From Chrysemys picta bellii (Eukaryota > Chordata > Testudines > Emydidae), in contig NW_027052931.1 of assembly GCF_011386835.1 (NCBI RefSeq), positions 31,346-95,345 on the forward strand: DNA of 64,000 nucleotides, in the 5' to 3' direction. The notes under the pieces are model-generated. The model worked only from the letters and a program-made list of their open reading frames with translations, was not told where the DNA came from and did not search any database. Numbering within the stretch: position 1 is the first letter of the stretch; every line of letters begins with the position of its first letter. The translations under genes were made by a program, and so were the position numbers. Shown here one piece after another: positions 45,505 through 57,055 of the stretch.

Positions 45505-46534
45505 AAGATTTTGATCAAGCCTGGGAATACACATCTTTATTCAGAGTGAAGCGTGGAGAGCACTTACCAAAATAAACAATTTTTGCTTTATAAAAAAGCG
45601 GTATTTGAATATTTTTATTCACTACTTTTCAAAGCCCTGACAGCACTGAAAATTTTAGTTACACGCAAAGCTATATTGCTATTCTACCAATATCCGTATC
45701 GCAAGGCTTCCCTGTGTAACATTTAAAATCAAAATACATAATCACCACAAGTCATTTAATTTCCACCTAGGTATTAATATTAAAACGATTTCTCTAATCA
45801 GTGGCCCCACACCTGTTCTTGGAAGAGTTTATTGGCTATAAAAAGCACCTATCCTGACCAGTAAAGCGCTTACAGCCCTTGCACATCATCAGAAGAGCTA
45901 AACTTAAAAGCCATATGACTCTGATCATCATTTTGCTCCTCTCCCTTCAAATCTGTCCATGTTAGCAACCAGTATTTCCAGAATGACTAGAGTAAGAGAT
46001 CAATGCTCAAGTTGCGTTTCCTCAAGATAGCAGCTGGAACAGCCATGTCTGATTTGAAGGAGGGATGCAAGATAGTAATCAGAATAATGCAATTTCAAGA
46101 TCCTCTCTCTCATGATCTGTGTTGCGTTATGTAGCATTGGAAAACAGATTTGATATCCCCAGCCTTTGCAAAGTATACGGCATACATTCCTATCCCTGAC
46201 AGTTTATGAGATATTGGACTTAGAATGGTCCCAAAAATGTACTACCATTGCAAGAGGCTAGTGACAGTTTAAGACTGAATACACAGCAAGGCCTGGATAG
46301 TGGGCTAGTGTCATTTCCCTTCACTACTTTACACAGGTGTCAATCACCGCTCACAGGGTGAGTATTAGCACAAAAACTGTTAGTGAGTAGTCTACATTTT
46401 ACCGGAATGTCAATTTTTTGATGGCAGCAATGATGTTATGCAGATATTAATCTTATCAGCTATCAACCTAGGTGTTATGGCTTTTTTGTGACTAAAGCCC
46501 TGATTAAATTGGAAGCTCTGTACCTAAGAGTTAT
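45505..46534. other. Unassigned non-coding sequence between CENPF-like exons
   Basis: AT-rich; no repeat family recognised. Confidence 0.4.
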
Positions 46535-46785
46535 GTCCTTTTAGCTCAAGCGATAGCAGGCTGTGCTACAATGATGAAGGTTTGGGGTTCAAACTATGCT
46601 GATGATGCATAAGTGGGGGATTCTTACTGTTGTCCATAATATTTTTAAATGTTTAAGTCAAGATTTCTCTAAAAGATCTGCTCTAGGAATGATTTCTGGG
46701 AGGTTCTGTGACTTGTGTTATATAAAAGATCAGAACGGATGATCACAGTGGTCCCTTCTGGCCTAAGAATCCATGAAAATAAAAG
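46535..46785 (+). mobile_element. tRNA-derived SINE with CR1-like tail
   Basis: The head has an A-box-like 'tagctcaagcg' and, 38 bases later, a B-box-like 'ggggttcaaact', the internal Pol III promoter of tRNA-derived SINEs. The tail 'cggatgatcacagtggtcccttctgg' is the CR1 LINE 3' end. Turtle Pol III SINEs are known to share their tail with CR1, which supplies the reverse transcriptase. Diverged copy. Confidence 0.6.
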
Positions 46786-47192
46786 CAGCAATTTTTAATA
46801 AGCCATTACAACAGAAGGTACTCCAATATTTTAAAACCACCACGCTCAGATAGAGAAGTTGGTGTAAATTCTGAATGAGCCTGTTGTTGGGTACAAAAAA
46901 AGTTAAGCTAATCGTTCACAAAATACCAATGAGTTTCTGATATGAGAAACTGGGTGCAAATTATCAACATGACAATTTCGGTATGTTTACAAAAATTATA
47001 TTTTTATATAGTGTTCACAGATGTCCATTTGTAGAAATAATTTGTTTTACAAAGCACCCTGTACAATCAATTTATCAAAACAATTTACATAAAGGTATTT
47101 AAAAAAAAATACTTTTTCCACTGTGCCTCATAAGATTAACGTTTGCACAGCATTCTAGACGCATTGTATAAGTGACTGTTTGCTATTACCGT

Positions 47193-47300
47193 AACACCTA
47201 GGAGCCCTCGTCATGGACCAGTACCCCACTGTGTTAGGCGCTGTACAAATAGAACAAAAAGACGGTCCCTACTCCAAAGAGCTTACAATTTAAGTACAAG
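47193..47300 (+). repeat. L2/MIR-like interspersed repeat
   Basis: The landmarks 'aggagccctcgtcatggacc', 'gttaggcgctgtacaaat' and 'gacggtccctactccaaag' follow the same order as at 2405-2520. This copy is longer on the right and ends 'cttacaattt'. Confidence 0.55.
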
Positions 47301-47811
47301 ACAAAGAAAAAGGGGAGAGTACAAGGAAACAATGAGACACCATTGGTCACTAGGATAGGCAGCTTGCGTACTGAGACCACAGCTTAACTGTTGTCAAGTT
47401 TTTTGTAGGCATCACAGCAAAGGAGAGTTGTAAGGAGGACTTTGAGAGAAGATGAGGTGACTTTGCAGATGGTTATGGGGGGCTCTTCCCAAGCACAAGT
47501 TGACAGCATGGGAGAAAACACAAAGGTGAGTGTTTAAAAATTTAACAAAATGTATGTGTTATGGGCCAGTCAGAGGCGGGAGTTGACATTTCAATAGTGA
47601 ATGAAAAAAAGGATGCCTAGGTTGGGGTAGGCCATGAAGGAGCTAGGAAGTGAAGACAAGCAGCTTGTTTGTTGCAACAGAGAATGGAGGGGCGCCGAGA
47701 GAGGTGACATGGTCAAAGTGACAGGCAGGGGAATCTTTGCAGCAGCACTCTGAATGGATATGAGCAGAACAAAATTGTATTAAAAGTTACATGGTGCATT
47801 AAGACTATGAC

Positions 47812-47972
47812 CTTCTGCTTCTGCTTTTGCAAAGCTGCCGCCAGCGATTCAAGCTGAAACTGTCTTTTCTGTTGTTCTTTTTTAAGCTTGTCTAGTTGAC
47901 TTTCAAGCTCTTGAATCTTCTGAAGGGCCCTCGTGGAAAGGCCTTTTACCACTCTTCCGCAACCCAGCTCAT
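47812..47972 (-). pseudogene. CENPF: CENPF exon 2-like fragment with start-proximal frameshift
   Basis: On the minus strand ATG at 47972 opens MSWVAEEW, matching the CENP-F N-terminus, but the next codon is TAA. In the neighbouring frame the homology continues: GLSTRALQKIQELESQLDK to the donor (cagaag|gtcata at 47811-47810). The coding part is 161 nt where 162 (54 codons) would keep frame, so one base is missing between 'gagtgg' and 'ggcctt' (only 'taaaa' present). The encoded region is the first coiled coil. It lies about 2.4 kb upstream of the exon 3-like fragment in correct order and orientation, so it is not a processed copy. It lies downstream of KCNK2 exon 2 on the same strand. Confidence 0.8.
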
Positions 47973-48054
47973 TTTAGATCAGCTTTTTTCCTTCATACAA
48001 AGTGTACATCACTGAACCTGAATCATACAAACTTGTAAAGACTTTGGACAAGTC

Positions 48055-49062
48055 ATAGAATCATAGAATATCAGGGTTGGAAGGGACCTCAGGAGGTCAT
48101 TTAGTCCAACTCAAAGCAGGACCAATTCCCAACTAAATCATCCCAGCCAGGGCTTTGTCAAGCCTGATCTTAAAAACCTCTAAGGAAGGGGATTCCACCA
48201 CCTCCCTAAGTAACCCATTCCAGTGCTTCACCACCTCCTAGTGAAAAAGTTTTTCCTACTATCCAACCTAAACCTCCCCCACTGCAACTTGAGACCATTA
48301 CTCCTTGTTCTGTCATCTGTTACCACAGAGAACAGTCTAGATCCATCCTCTTTGGAACCCCCTTTCAGGTAGTTGAAAGCAGCTATCAAATCCCCCCTCA
48401 TTCTTCTCTTCTGCAGACTAAACAATCCCAGTTCCCTCAGCCTCTCCTCATAAGTCATGTGCTCCAGCCCCCTAATCATTTTTGTTGCCCTCCGCTGGAC
48501 TCTTTCCAATTTTTCCAAATCCTCCTTGTAGTGTGGGGCCCAAAACTGGACACAGTACTCCAGTTGAAGCCTCACCATTGTCCAATAGAGGGGAATGATC
48601 ACGTCCCTCGATCTGCTGGCAATGCCCCTACTTACACAGCCCAAAATGCCGTTAGCCTTCTTGGCAACAAGGGCACACTGTTGACTCATATCCAGCTTCT
48701 CATCCACTGTAACCCCTAGGTCCTTTTCTGCAGAACTGCTGCCTAGCCATTCGGTCCCTAGTCTGTAGCAGCGCATGGGATTCTTCCATCCTAGTGCAGA
48801 ACTCTGCACTTGTCCGTGTTGAACCTCATCAGGTTTCTTTTGGCCCAATCCTCTAATTGGTCTAGGTCCCTCTGTATCCTATCCCTACCCTCCACCGTAT
48901 CTACCACTCCTCCCAGTTTAGTGTCATCTGCAAACTTGCTGAGAGTGCAGTCCACGCCATCCTCCAGATCATTAATGAAGATATCGAACAAAACCGGCCC
49001 CAGGACCGACACTTGGGGCACTCCACTTGATACCGGCTGCCAATTAGACATGGAGCCAAGTC
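48055..49062 (-). mobile_element. CR1 LINE copy, 5'-truncated and frameshifted
   Basis: The left (3') end is 'atcatagaatatcagggttgg', the CR1 tail. Minus-strand translation gives RT blocks '[17 protein letters not shown]' and 'FADDTKLGG' (48791-49051) and, after a frameshift near 48800, the connection region '[20 protein letters not shown]' and '[19 protein letters not shown]' (48228-48848). The SVLGP block has Q-V where Q-G is usual. It belongs to a different CR1 subfamily from 39742-42013 judging by the tail and C-terminal wording. Confidence 0.85.
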
Positions 49063-49455
49063 ATCCAAGGTGGCACCAGAAAAAGAGATAACATCCTACC
49101 AGCAGACCAAATTGCTTGCCATTTGCTACAAAGAAAGAAGTTTTCTTACAACAGTTGACAGCAGTCACAAGAAAAAACAGTGCAACAGGAGTCAGAAGAT
49201 GCTAAACAAAGACCTGCACACAAACAGACAGTTTTCCAAAGAGGAGTGTGCACAAGAGGGCTTGAGAAACAGTGACCTGCTGGCACTTGCTATGGAGTGT
49301 CTGCCGCAAATCTATTCCTACTGGCCAGTGACCTGTGCAGGCTGGGGCCAGCACAGCACACTCCCTGTGAGCACAGGCGGCCTGCTATGGGCCCCGCTTA
49401 CACATGCAGCTGAAGCCAGGGCTGCAGCGGGTGGCTCAGGGAGGTTGATCTCTAC
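49063..49455. other. Unassigned non-coding sequence
   Basis: No exon or named repeat recognised. Confidence 0.4.
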
Positions 49456-49994
49456 CAGGGGTGGGCAAACTACAGCCTGCGGGCCACATCCAGCCCACAA
49501 GACCGTCCTGTCCGGTGCACCCGAGCTCCCGGCCAGGTAGGCGAGCCCCGGCACTTCCCCCGCTCCCCCTCCCCTGACCGCCCTCCCCTTGAGTCTCCAC
49601 CCCATCCAATGCCCCCTGTTCTCTGACTGCCCCCCACCCTGCCATTTGCCGTAGGCAGTCACACCGCAGGGGTATGCATATGGGTCGGGGCAGTCAGGGG
49701 ACAGGGAGCAGTTGGATAGGGCGTGGGAGTCCTGGGGGACCTGTCAGGGGACGGAGTCCTGGGGGGGGCAGTTAAGGTGGGGGGGTCACTAGAGTGGGCA
49801 GTCAGGGGACAAGGAGCAGGGGGGGTGGATGGTCGGCTATTCTGAGGGGGCCAGTCAGGGGGCGGGAAGTCAGAGGGGGTGGATAGGGGCAGGGGCCAGG
49901 CTATTTGGGGAGGCACCGCCTCCCCTACCCAGCCCTCCATACAATTTTGAACCCTGATGTGGCCCTCAGGCCAAAAAAAAGTTTGTCCCCCCTG
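49456..49994. mobile_element. hAT-type non-autonomous element
   Basis: It starts 'caggggtgggcaaac' and ends 'gtttgtcccccctg', inverted repeats with sub-terminal 'gcgggccacatcc' and 'gatgtggccctc'. The flanking octamers (atctctac and agctagac) match at 5 of 8 positions, a decayed duplication. The interior is G-rich with a 'gtcaggggac' word repeated every 20-60 bp (49680-49870). Confidence 0.7.
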
Positions 49995-50451
49995 AGCTAG
50001 ACACCTGGGAAAGAATTCTCTCTAGTAACTCATAGCCCTCCCCATCTAGTGCTATTGGAGATATTTGCTAATAGCCATTGCGGATGGGCCATATGCCATT
50101 GTAGGCAATTGCATCATACCATCTCCTCCGTGCATTTAGCAAGCTCAGTCTTAAAACAAGTTAGGATTTTTGTCCCCCACTACTCCCCTTGGAAAGATGT
50201 TCCAAAACTTCACTCATCTGATGTAAAGCCCTACATGGGACTATTTTTTTAATCCCACTCCCATCCTGCCTCCAATATCTACTCCCACCTGCTCCTGCAT
50301 TGTTTCTTTTATATTTATCCCACTCCCAGCTGCAAAAAACTTAGATTCTGCAAATCCCACAAGAGAGACAGATTCTCCCGTGCTACCAAAAAAACCAACC
50401 CACCACAATTGGTTAATATGTTAGTTATATATATAAATGCTAATATGCTTC
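49995..50451. other. Unassigned non-coding sequence
   Basis: May be part of an old LINE; no frame or motif recognised. Confidence 0.35.
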
Positions 50452-51400
50452 TCAGACTAGGCCTCTGGTCATCCTAGTAACTCTTCTCTGCACCTGTTCC
50501 AGTTTGATTTCATCTTTCTTAAACATGGGAGACCAAAACTGCACACAGTATTCCAGATGTGGTCTCATCAGTGCCTTGTATAACAGTACTAACACTTCCC
50601 TAACTCTACTGGAAATACCTCGCCTGATGCAGCCTAGAATTGCATTAGCCTTTTTTACAGATGCATCATATTGACAGCACATAGTCATCCCTGTCTTTCT
50701 CCTCTTCTGTTGCTTCCAACTGATACGTCCCCAGTTTATAACAAAAATTCTAGCTGTTAGTCCCTAAGTGCATGACCTTGCACTTTATACCACTACATTT
50801 CATCTCATTCCTATTACTCCAATTTTCAAAGTCATCCAAATTTTCTTGTATGACATTCCAGTCCTCTCTGTATTGGCAATACATCCCAATTTTGTGTCCT
50901 CCACAAATTTTACTAGCTCATTCCCACTTTTTGTGCAAAGGTCATTAATGAAAATGTTAAATAAGATTGGTTCCAAGAATGATTCCTGAGGAACTCAACT
51001 AGTAACCTCCTCCAGCCTGACAGTTCACTTTTCAATATGACCAGTTGTAGTCTCCTTTTACCCGACTCCTTACCCACCTTTCGTTCTTGTATTAATCCCC
51101 ATCTTCTCCAATTTAACTAATCATTTCTCCTGTGGAATTGAATCAAATGCCTTACTGAAATCCAGGTAGATTACATCTAATGCATTTCCTTTGTCTAGAA
51201 AATCAGTTATCTTCTCAGCGATCTCCTTTTTGTAAAAACATGTATTTTATCCCAATTGCCTTTTTTACCTCTATGTCTTTAACTACTTTCAAAATTTGTT
51301 CTAAGAGCTTGCATACAATTGAGGCCAAACTAAAAGGCCTGTACTTTCCCAAATCACATTTTTTCCCCTTTCTAAAATAGAAGTATTACATTTGCAATTC
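50452..51400 (-). mobile_element. Old CR1-type LINE relic
   Basis: The minus strand encodes '[20 protein letters not shown]' and '[11 protein letters not shown]' (50452-50688), then continues through decayed RT sequence to about 51400 (for example the plus-strand word 'gaaatccaggtagattac', reverse complement of the YLDF block). Many stops and indels; clearly older than the CR1 at 39742-42013, which it resembles in wording. Confidence 0.75.
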
Positions 51401-52061
51401 TCCAGTCATAAGGTACAACCCCTGAGTTCACGGTGCCATTTGAAACACCTGAGAATATGATGAGCCAGATCATCAGGTGGTATAAGCTGACTTCAACAGA
51501 GTGATGCTGATTTCTATCAGCTGAGGATTTAGCCTTTCGATGTTGAAATTAAAAAACAAAACAAGATTTATAATGGAAATAGCTAGCTAATATTATTTTG
51601 CTGTATTTAAAACAAAAAACTGTGGAAATAAACGTCCAGCTAGAAGAGAGAATTGTTTGCTAAAGTAATGATAAATCTGAACTTTCTTAAGGTAATGGTT
51701 GGCAATGCTCTGCTTTCCCAATATAGACAAAGCAAGTAAGGCTCAATCAATACACCCATTCCTTTGTGAACTATTAAATTGTACATAGTGCTAATGATTA
51801 GTCATTTAATTAGCACAGGAGCCTTCAATTTAAAAGTTGTCTATAATGCACACTGAATATAAACAAAAATTAGCAATGACTTTTCAGCTGAAGCCTCATT
51901 TAAAAATGCTATTGCCAACTTTTCTGTCTTAAGTTAGCCTTCTTGCTACATTTGCAGCTCAAATGCTGATACAGCGGTGTCCCATTTATTACAGAACCAT
52001 TGCTATAGAAGAATTCATTCTTCTAAAACATAGGAACAAGTTACTTTTTTGCATGAATGAC
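51401..52061. other. KCNK2 intronic sequence
   Basis: Downstream (minus strand) of KCNK2 exon 2; no further exon recognised. Confidence 0.5.
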
Positions 52062-52372
52062 CTGAATTAGTTCATCGAGCTCCGATGCATTCACACAGGA
52101 ACGCTCAGATACAAACGTCTGCTTCTGAATCACAATGGTGGCTCTTTGGGAAGTTTCACGTGGCTGCTCCAGGGCTTTGAAGACAGTAGCTCCAATTATT
52201 AAATATACAACAACCAGCAGAAAAATCGTTGAGACAGTCTTCCATTTCATAACATTAATAGCCGAATCACATTCCTCTCGTGACGAGAGCACTGTGGGTT
52301 TTGTAGGAAACAATAGCCGTGGTTTGGAGTTCTGAGTGGCAGATTTGGGATCCAGCAAGTCAGGTGCCGCCA
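52062..52372 (-). CDS. KCNK2: KCNK2 (TREK-1) exon 2
   Basis: A 311-base exon with acceptor ttttattag (ending at 52373) and donor cag|gtcatt (52061-52060). It encodes [19 protein letters not shown], a cytoplasmic N-terminal segment, then '[20 protein letters not shown]', the start of transmembrane helix 1, and the beginning of the extracellular cap: '[10 protein letters not shown]', the cap-helix region 'IVIQKQTF', the conserved cap cysteine followed by a potential N-glycosylation site (CVNAS) and 'ELDELIQ'. TREK-1 is a dimeric two-pore-domain K+ leak channel at the plasma membrane, gated by stretch, lipids, heat and pH. Entry phase needs one base from the preceding exon (V codon G|TG). No shift or stop. 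Exons encoding the pore loops are not in the window, and the first exon is not certain. Confidence 0.95.
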
Positions 52373-54690
52373 CTAATAAAACAGAAAAAGAATGTTAACG
52401 CCCACAGTGTTGGACAGAGGTGTACACCCTTCTTGCCAGGAGGTTACAGAGATCCTATTAATTCAAAATAGAGTTCATAGATAGCTGTGTTATAAATGCA
52501 TTTCACTTGTACACCATGTTCTATTACTACAGAATGACTGGTTTCAGCTACTGCTAGGACTAATAATATGCTATTTATATGAACACACATGCATGCATAC
52601 ACACACTTGCATTGTTTACTATCTATATGTCCTCTATAAATACTCTGCAAGTGTAGTTCTAACATGCAGTATTTTCCCTATTTTCTTCTGTTCCTTTGAA
52701 TCAGTATAAAAAGATATTTTTCTGTAGAGCGTCCTCACATCTTGAACAATCTTAGGCATTGCTAATATGCTTCTCAGACTACATTTTAGTCAGCGTTAAA
52801 AAACTATCAGGAAAACAGGACTCTTTCCTTAAGTCTTACATACCCTCAACTCTGCATTCAGACACTCATTAGAATATTTGCAGTTCACTTTCAAATTCCC
52901 ATACAGGTAACTATAAAAATGATTCATTATTAATTCTAACACTTTGAAAGTGTTGGCTAAACCCTTTTAGGAAATACCAGGAACACATGCGCATGCCTGT
53001 TGGAAAAGTCAATCATCTTATTATAGGATATTTGATTGTTTACTGCTACAAGAAACCCACTGGCGCAGTAATGATCACCTGCGTGTGTTATCAAGTAGCC
53101 CCATAACGCATGTGATTACAAGTAACTACACTAGTAATTATATAAGAATAATCCACATCACGTACACTTAAAGATCCCCTGAGGGAAGATTGCAACAACA
53201 ATACAATATTTAAAATTATTAATATATTTTGAATGGCTGCAACACCACTTTCAGCTGTTGTGAGGAAAGCCTACTTCTACATGTAGATTCAAAAGTCTCT
53301 CTCCCAGGTCTCTGGAAGCTGGGAATGCCCCCAGAGGAGGAAGGGAGTGTCATTTTCCACAGGGATAGGATCTTCTCTTGAACACCCACTGGAGGTTAAC
53401 CTACAGGGTTACAGGAACTCTCTTTCAAAAAGAAAGGCAGACCTAGGAAATTAATACACTGGACCTGAACCCGGGGGGGGGGGGGGGCGGGTTAGAGGAT
53501 GAAAAGGCAGCCCCAAATGAAAAAGCTCCGCTCGTGCCTCGGTGCACGGCTATGAAATAGTTACTGTTCAGCTACTAGAAAACTAGAATCTGGTTCTAAC
53601 TAACTGGGAGCACCAGATCAGCATGCAAATATCCTTCAAGTGTAGTGGGCATGGAACACTGTATGAAGCTATTGATATGCCCCTGGACAAAAATCGATGT
53701 GTGAGGCTAAGTTTGGGAAGGACGCCTGATTTAATAACTGCTCCTTCAAGCTGTGCTCTCTCCTCGGATTGACACGATTTGTGATGGGGGGGGGAGGGGA
53801 GAGCCATCACGTTTTCTTTCAGTCAGAGCTCTGCTTGCCAGTGGGAATTTTTCCTATTATATTATCACGACCCTCTGTCCAAACCCAAAACTGGGGGCAC
53901 CTCAGGCTACGCCAAGCCTCATGCTGTAGACTAGGAAACTGCTCCTCTTTCTGCCTGGCTTCGACATTTGCAGACAGACACGCACACATCCTAGCACCAT
54001 GAAGAAGGGCAGACCTGCCCCCCCAGTTCTCCTGCTACACTCCCCCTGCAGCCCGCTGAATGCAGCTAACAAAGGCGAACAGGACGGCTGTGAGGCGCCC
54101 TAAACTGATCCACCCAGTGATGCTCTGCATCCCTCCCATCAACTTCCCCAGCCCCCTGCTGACACCCATCCATAATGCAGTTGACAAGGATGTTTTCACA
54201 CCCCCGAGAGGAGCAAAGCATGGACGCTCCAGCCAGAACGGGCCCTGGCCCCTTTCCTCTCCCCCTCTCCCCAGCAGCCAGCTCGCAAAGGTGTGCTGGA
54301 TTTAAAGCGCTTGCAAAAGACATCGTTGCAGAGCGGGGTTTGGCTGGCGAAATGGTCCGGGTGGGAGCCTGGAGCCCAGCCTGACCCTCCCGGTCAGGGG
54401 GAGCTACACCCACCTTAGACAAAGGAGAAGTGTTAGAAACAAAAGCCAGGCGGGTGTTTAACCGAGCGTGCAAAATCTGGGACGGAGGCACAGGAAGGAA
54501 AGGGGTGAAGAGGGACTGAGCAGCCCTGAGTCCCTCCTGCGAGGAGGCATTGGGAAAGCAAGGGAGCATGCAGCATTCAGACAGACTTTGATCTAGAAAC
54601 GCATGCTATTGTGCCAGTACTCACTTCTTATTTACAGACCCGGCGCCCTCTCCTCGCTTCACGGGCAGGCATTTTTTTCACGGCTTGTGT
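52373..54690. other. KCNK2 upstream/first-intron region
   Basis: AT-rich to 53450, then more GC-rich. It contains a 15-base G run (53472-53486) and, on the minus strand, donor-like sites 'aagaa|gtgagt' (near 54624) and 'ctaag|gtgggt' (near 54410). Either could end a non-coding or alternative first KCNK2 exon, but I cannot match a protein to them. Confidence 0.35.
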
Positions 54691-55335
54691 AGGTGCCGTT
54701 TGACCAAATGGAAAAAGAAAGAGAGAGAGAGAAAAGGACCAGACCCAGGGCGGATTTGCTGCTGCTGAGCTCAGATTCCACGCGGAGCAGAGCCTGGCAT
54801 TCTCCCTGTCACTGGAGGGATGTGAACGATCACAGTGTGTGTGAGAGTGAGAGAGATCACCCTGTGAGAGAGAGGGAGAGGGTGTGTGTGTGTGAGATCA
54901 CCCTGGCTGTGTGTGTAAGAATCTTACAGAAAGATCACCCTATCTGTGGGTGTGATCACCGTCTGTGTGTGAGAGACTCACTCAGACGTCAGGTGCGTGT
55001 ATCAGCCTCTTTCTGTGTGTGGCTGCCAGTCCCTGAGGTGAGTCTGTCACAATCTCAGTGTGTCTGTGTCTTTCGGTGGGGTGTGTGTGTGTGTATATAT
55101 CCACATCCCTCCCTCTGTCAGTGTGGGCGGGGGCCTGTCTACTCTCAGCCCCGGTGCCTGGTTCTCATGCAGTGTCTGTGCCCCCGCTCTGTCACTTTGT
55201 CTCAGGTACCAGGCATGGGGTGCCTGACTCTGGGTGCAGTTGTGTGCTTCGGGAACTCTGTGTGTGTGTGGGTGTGTGTCCTTGCTCTCCGCTTGTGTGT
55301 GTGTGTGTGTGTGTGGGCGCCCGCTCCCCTCCTCA
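54691..55335 (+). repeat. GA- and GT-rich simple-sequence region
   Basis: Starts with (ga)n (54717-54735), continues with interspersed 'gtgtgtg', 'gagagag' and 'gatcaccctg' words (54830-54970), and includes pure (gt)n runs at about 55080-55095 and 55289-55314. The 'gatcaccct' motif recurs at roughly 30-60 bp spacing. Open frames across it are low-complexity artefacts. Confidence 0.7.
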
Positions 55336-55534
55336 TTCTCTTTCCCCCAGTGTATCCCAACTGCTGGGTGCATCTCCCCCACCCTCCCTCCCTCTACCCA
55401 GCCTGCTCCAGCACCAGGGGCAGCTGCACCCTCATCTCGGTGAGCTGCTCGGCATTTCTTCCCGGCCCCTTCGCTCGGCAGCGCAAGAACTAGGCTGAGG
55501 CAGATGCTGCAGGGATGAAGGGGGGAAAAGAGGG

Positions 55535-56472
55535 TTAAGAGAAAAGGTCCATGCAGGAAAGATAAATCCCAAACTGGTGGGCGCTGACTTTGGAGCTCCC
55601 GGGGGAGAGCAATGGGGTGGAAGAAAAGCCAACAGCCTGAGTCCACGCATGAAAAAAGTGGGAGAGATGTTTGGCAAAGATAGGGGTAGGAACAAATTGG
55701 TCTGTAATATTGGTATGCCGTCCTTGACAAACCCAACAAAATGCATGGTTAGACTGGGCTGTTGGTTCAGAAGAACCTGCTGTTGCAGATGATGGGGGGT
55801 GGGGGAGAGGCATGGTGCAGCGGTTGCCTCCTGTAATTCCTGCCTCTTTTTCTTGGGGGACAGAGATATGAAGTTCTGATAGCTGGGAGCCTGCTGGGGC
55901 CAGAACTGCTTCCTAGTTGTCACCGATATGTAGATTCCAAGCAACTTCAGTGTTGCCCTGGAATGTTTTAGACTATGCAGCCTATCGTCCATGTTTTCCA
56001 AAAAGAAGGAGACCCCCCCCTCAAAGGACAAGACGACTGCAGCCACAGATCTCTCCTCATAGATATGGCAGATGCCATGTATCATGCTAATGAGTCTGCC
56101 ACATCCAAGCTGTCCTGGAGAGCTGTCCTTGCCACGAGTTTGCCCTCCTCTGCCATCAGAGTGAACTCGCATCTCGAGTCTGCCTTTCTCGGGAGGTGTG
56201 CTCTGTACTGATGGTGTCACACTCAGAGTACTCTCTGAACCTGATGGCTCCACTGGAGGGCAAAGGGCCACCCTGATAAGGAGACACTTAAGTTTCACTG
56301 CTCTCTCTTTTAAAGCAAGGCTTAAACCCTCTACAAAAGTGTGACACTTGTCACTGATATGGAGCGCCTCCAAACACTTTAGGCAGTTGGGATGTGGGTC
56401 ACTGCTGACAATGGCCTGGCACATGACCAGCAGGACTTGAACCCCAGAGAGTGAGGTATGTCTCCAGCACAA
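55535..56472 (-). pseudogene. Retroelement gag-like open frame
   Basis: A minus-strand frame open for up to 346 codons begins 'VLLVMCQAIVSSDPHPNCLK' and continues CLEALHISDKCHTFVEGLSL and 'LKERAVKLKCLLIRVALCPP'. The DPHPNCLKCL...H..DKC pattern is a cysteine/histidine cluster typical of gag-like proteins of vertebrate DIRS-type or related retroelements, as I remember them. Later residues (about 200-270) are proline- and glutamine-rich. No adjoining RT or recombinase is seen, so it is a fragment; the last part past about 55535 is probably fortuitous. Family assignment is tentative. Confidence 0.4.
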
Positions 56473-56619
56473 GTCCAGGTACCATGAATCAAATTTGGTC
56501 CAAAAAGGACCTAAAAACTGAAGCCTATCACTAACTGTACATTATATCTAACTAACTACTAGCCACTAAATGACAAAACAGACTATATACAGAAAGAGTG
56601 AGGGAAATAAACTTGTGAC

Positions 56620-56780
56620 TTATTTATTTAACATTTGCATATTCGCCGAGCCAAGAAATAGCATTCTTAATGGCCAAGTGGAGTTCTCGGAGCCCGCCTC
56701 TAAATTTGGCTAGCGGGCACTCCTCGACAACACGTATCATTGTTTGATCTGCACCACAGCTGCAGCTTGGATTGTCTCGA
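56620..56780 (-). pseudogene. Non-LTR retrotransposon ORF2 C-terminal fragment
   Basis: Minus-strand translation gives 'PSCSCGADQTMIRVVEECPL' followed by 'AKFRGGLRELHLAIKNAISW' and LGEYAN. The CxCG...QT..H(here R)VVEECPL zinc-knuckle-like block close to the end of the protein is a common C-terminal signature of several LINE ORF2 families. Too short to assign a clade. Confidence 0.55.
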
Positions 56781-57055
56781 AAACCCCAACAGTGCTGGTT
56801 GGCTGCACAGAGGCCTTGCCCAGTCTGGAATCAGTTAAGAAGGGCCCACTGACAACGTCGCAAAGCGGGGAGCATGGGCAGTAGGGTCTGTGACGGGAAT
56901 TGATTGGTGTTTGATGTTAAGCATCAGTCTTCCCACCACAAGGCCTCTGCAGCCATGTTCTGCCATGAAAGAAGCATAGCTGGTGGGCTAAAAATAGTGA
57001 TAGCAAGCCTGGGAGCACTCCAACAGTAGTCACTCATGGCAAGAAGAAACTGAGG

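Noticed and set aside
46535..46610. Functional tRNA gene
   Set aside because: Promoter boxes are present but the body does not fold as a tRNA and a CR1-like tail follows; it is a SINE.
54066..54569. Possible KCNK2 first coding exon on minus strand
   Set aside because: A donor-like site near 54410 exists, but its phase in this frame (0) does not fit exon 2, which needs one base, and the peptide does not resemble a TREK-1 N-terminus.
54693..55739. Frames of 140-266 codons on both strands
   Set aside because: Composed of cysteine/valine or histidine/threonine repeats from (gt)n tracts; no domain recognisable.
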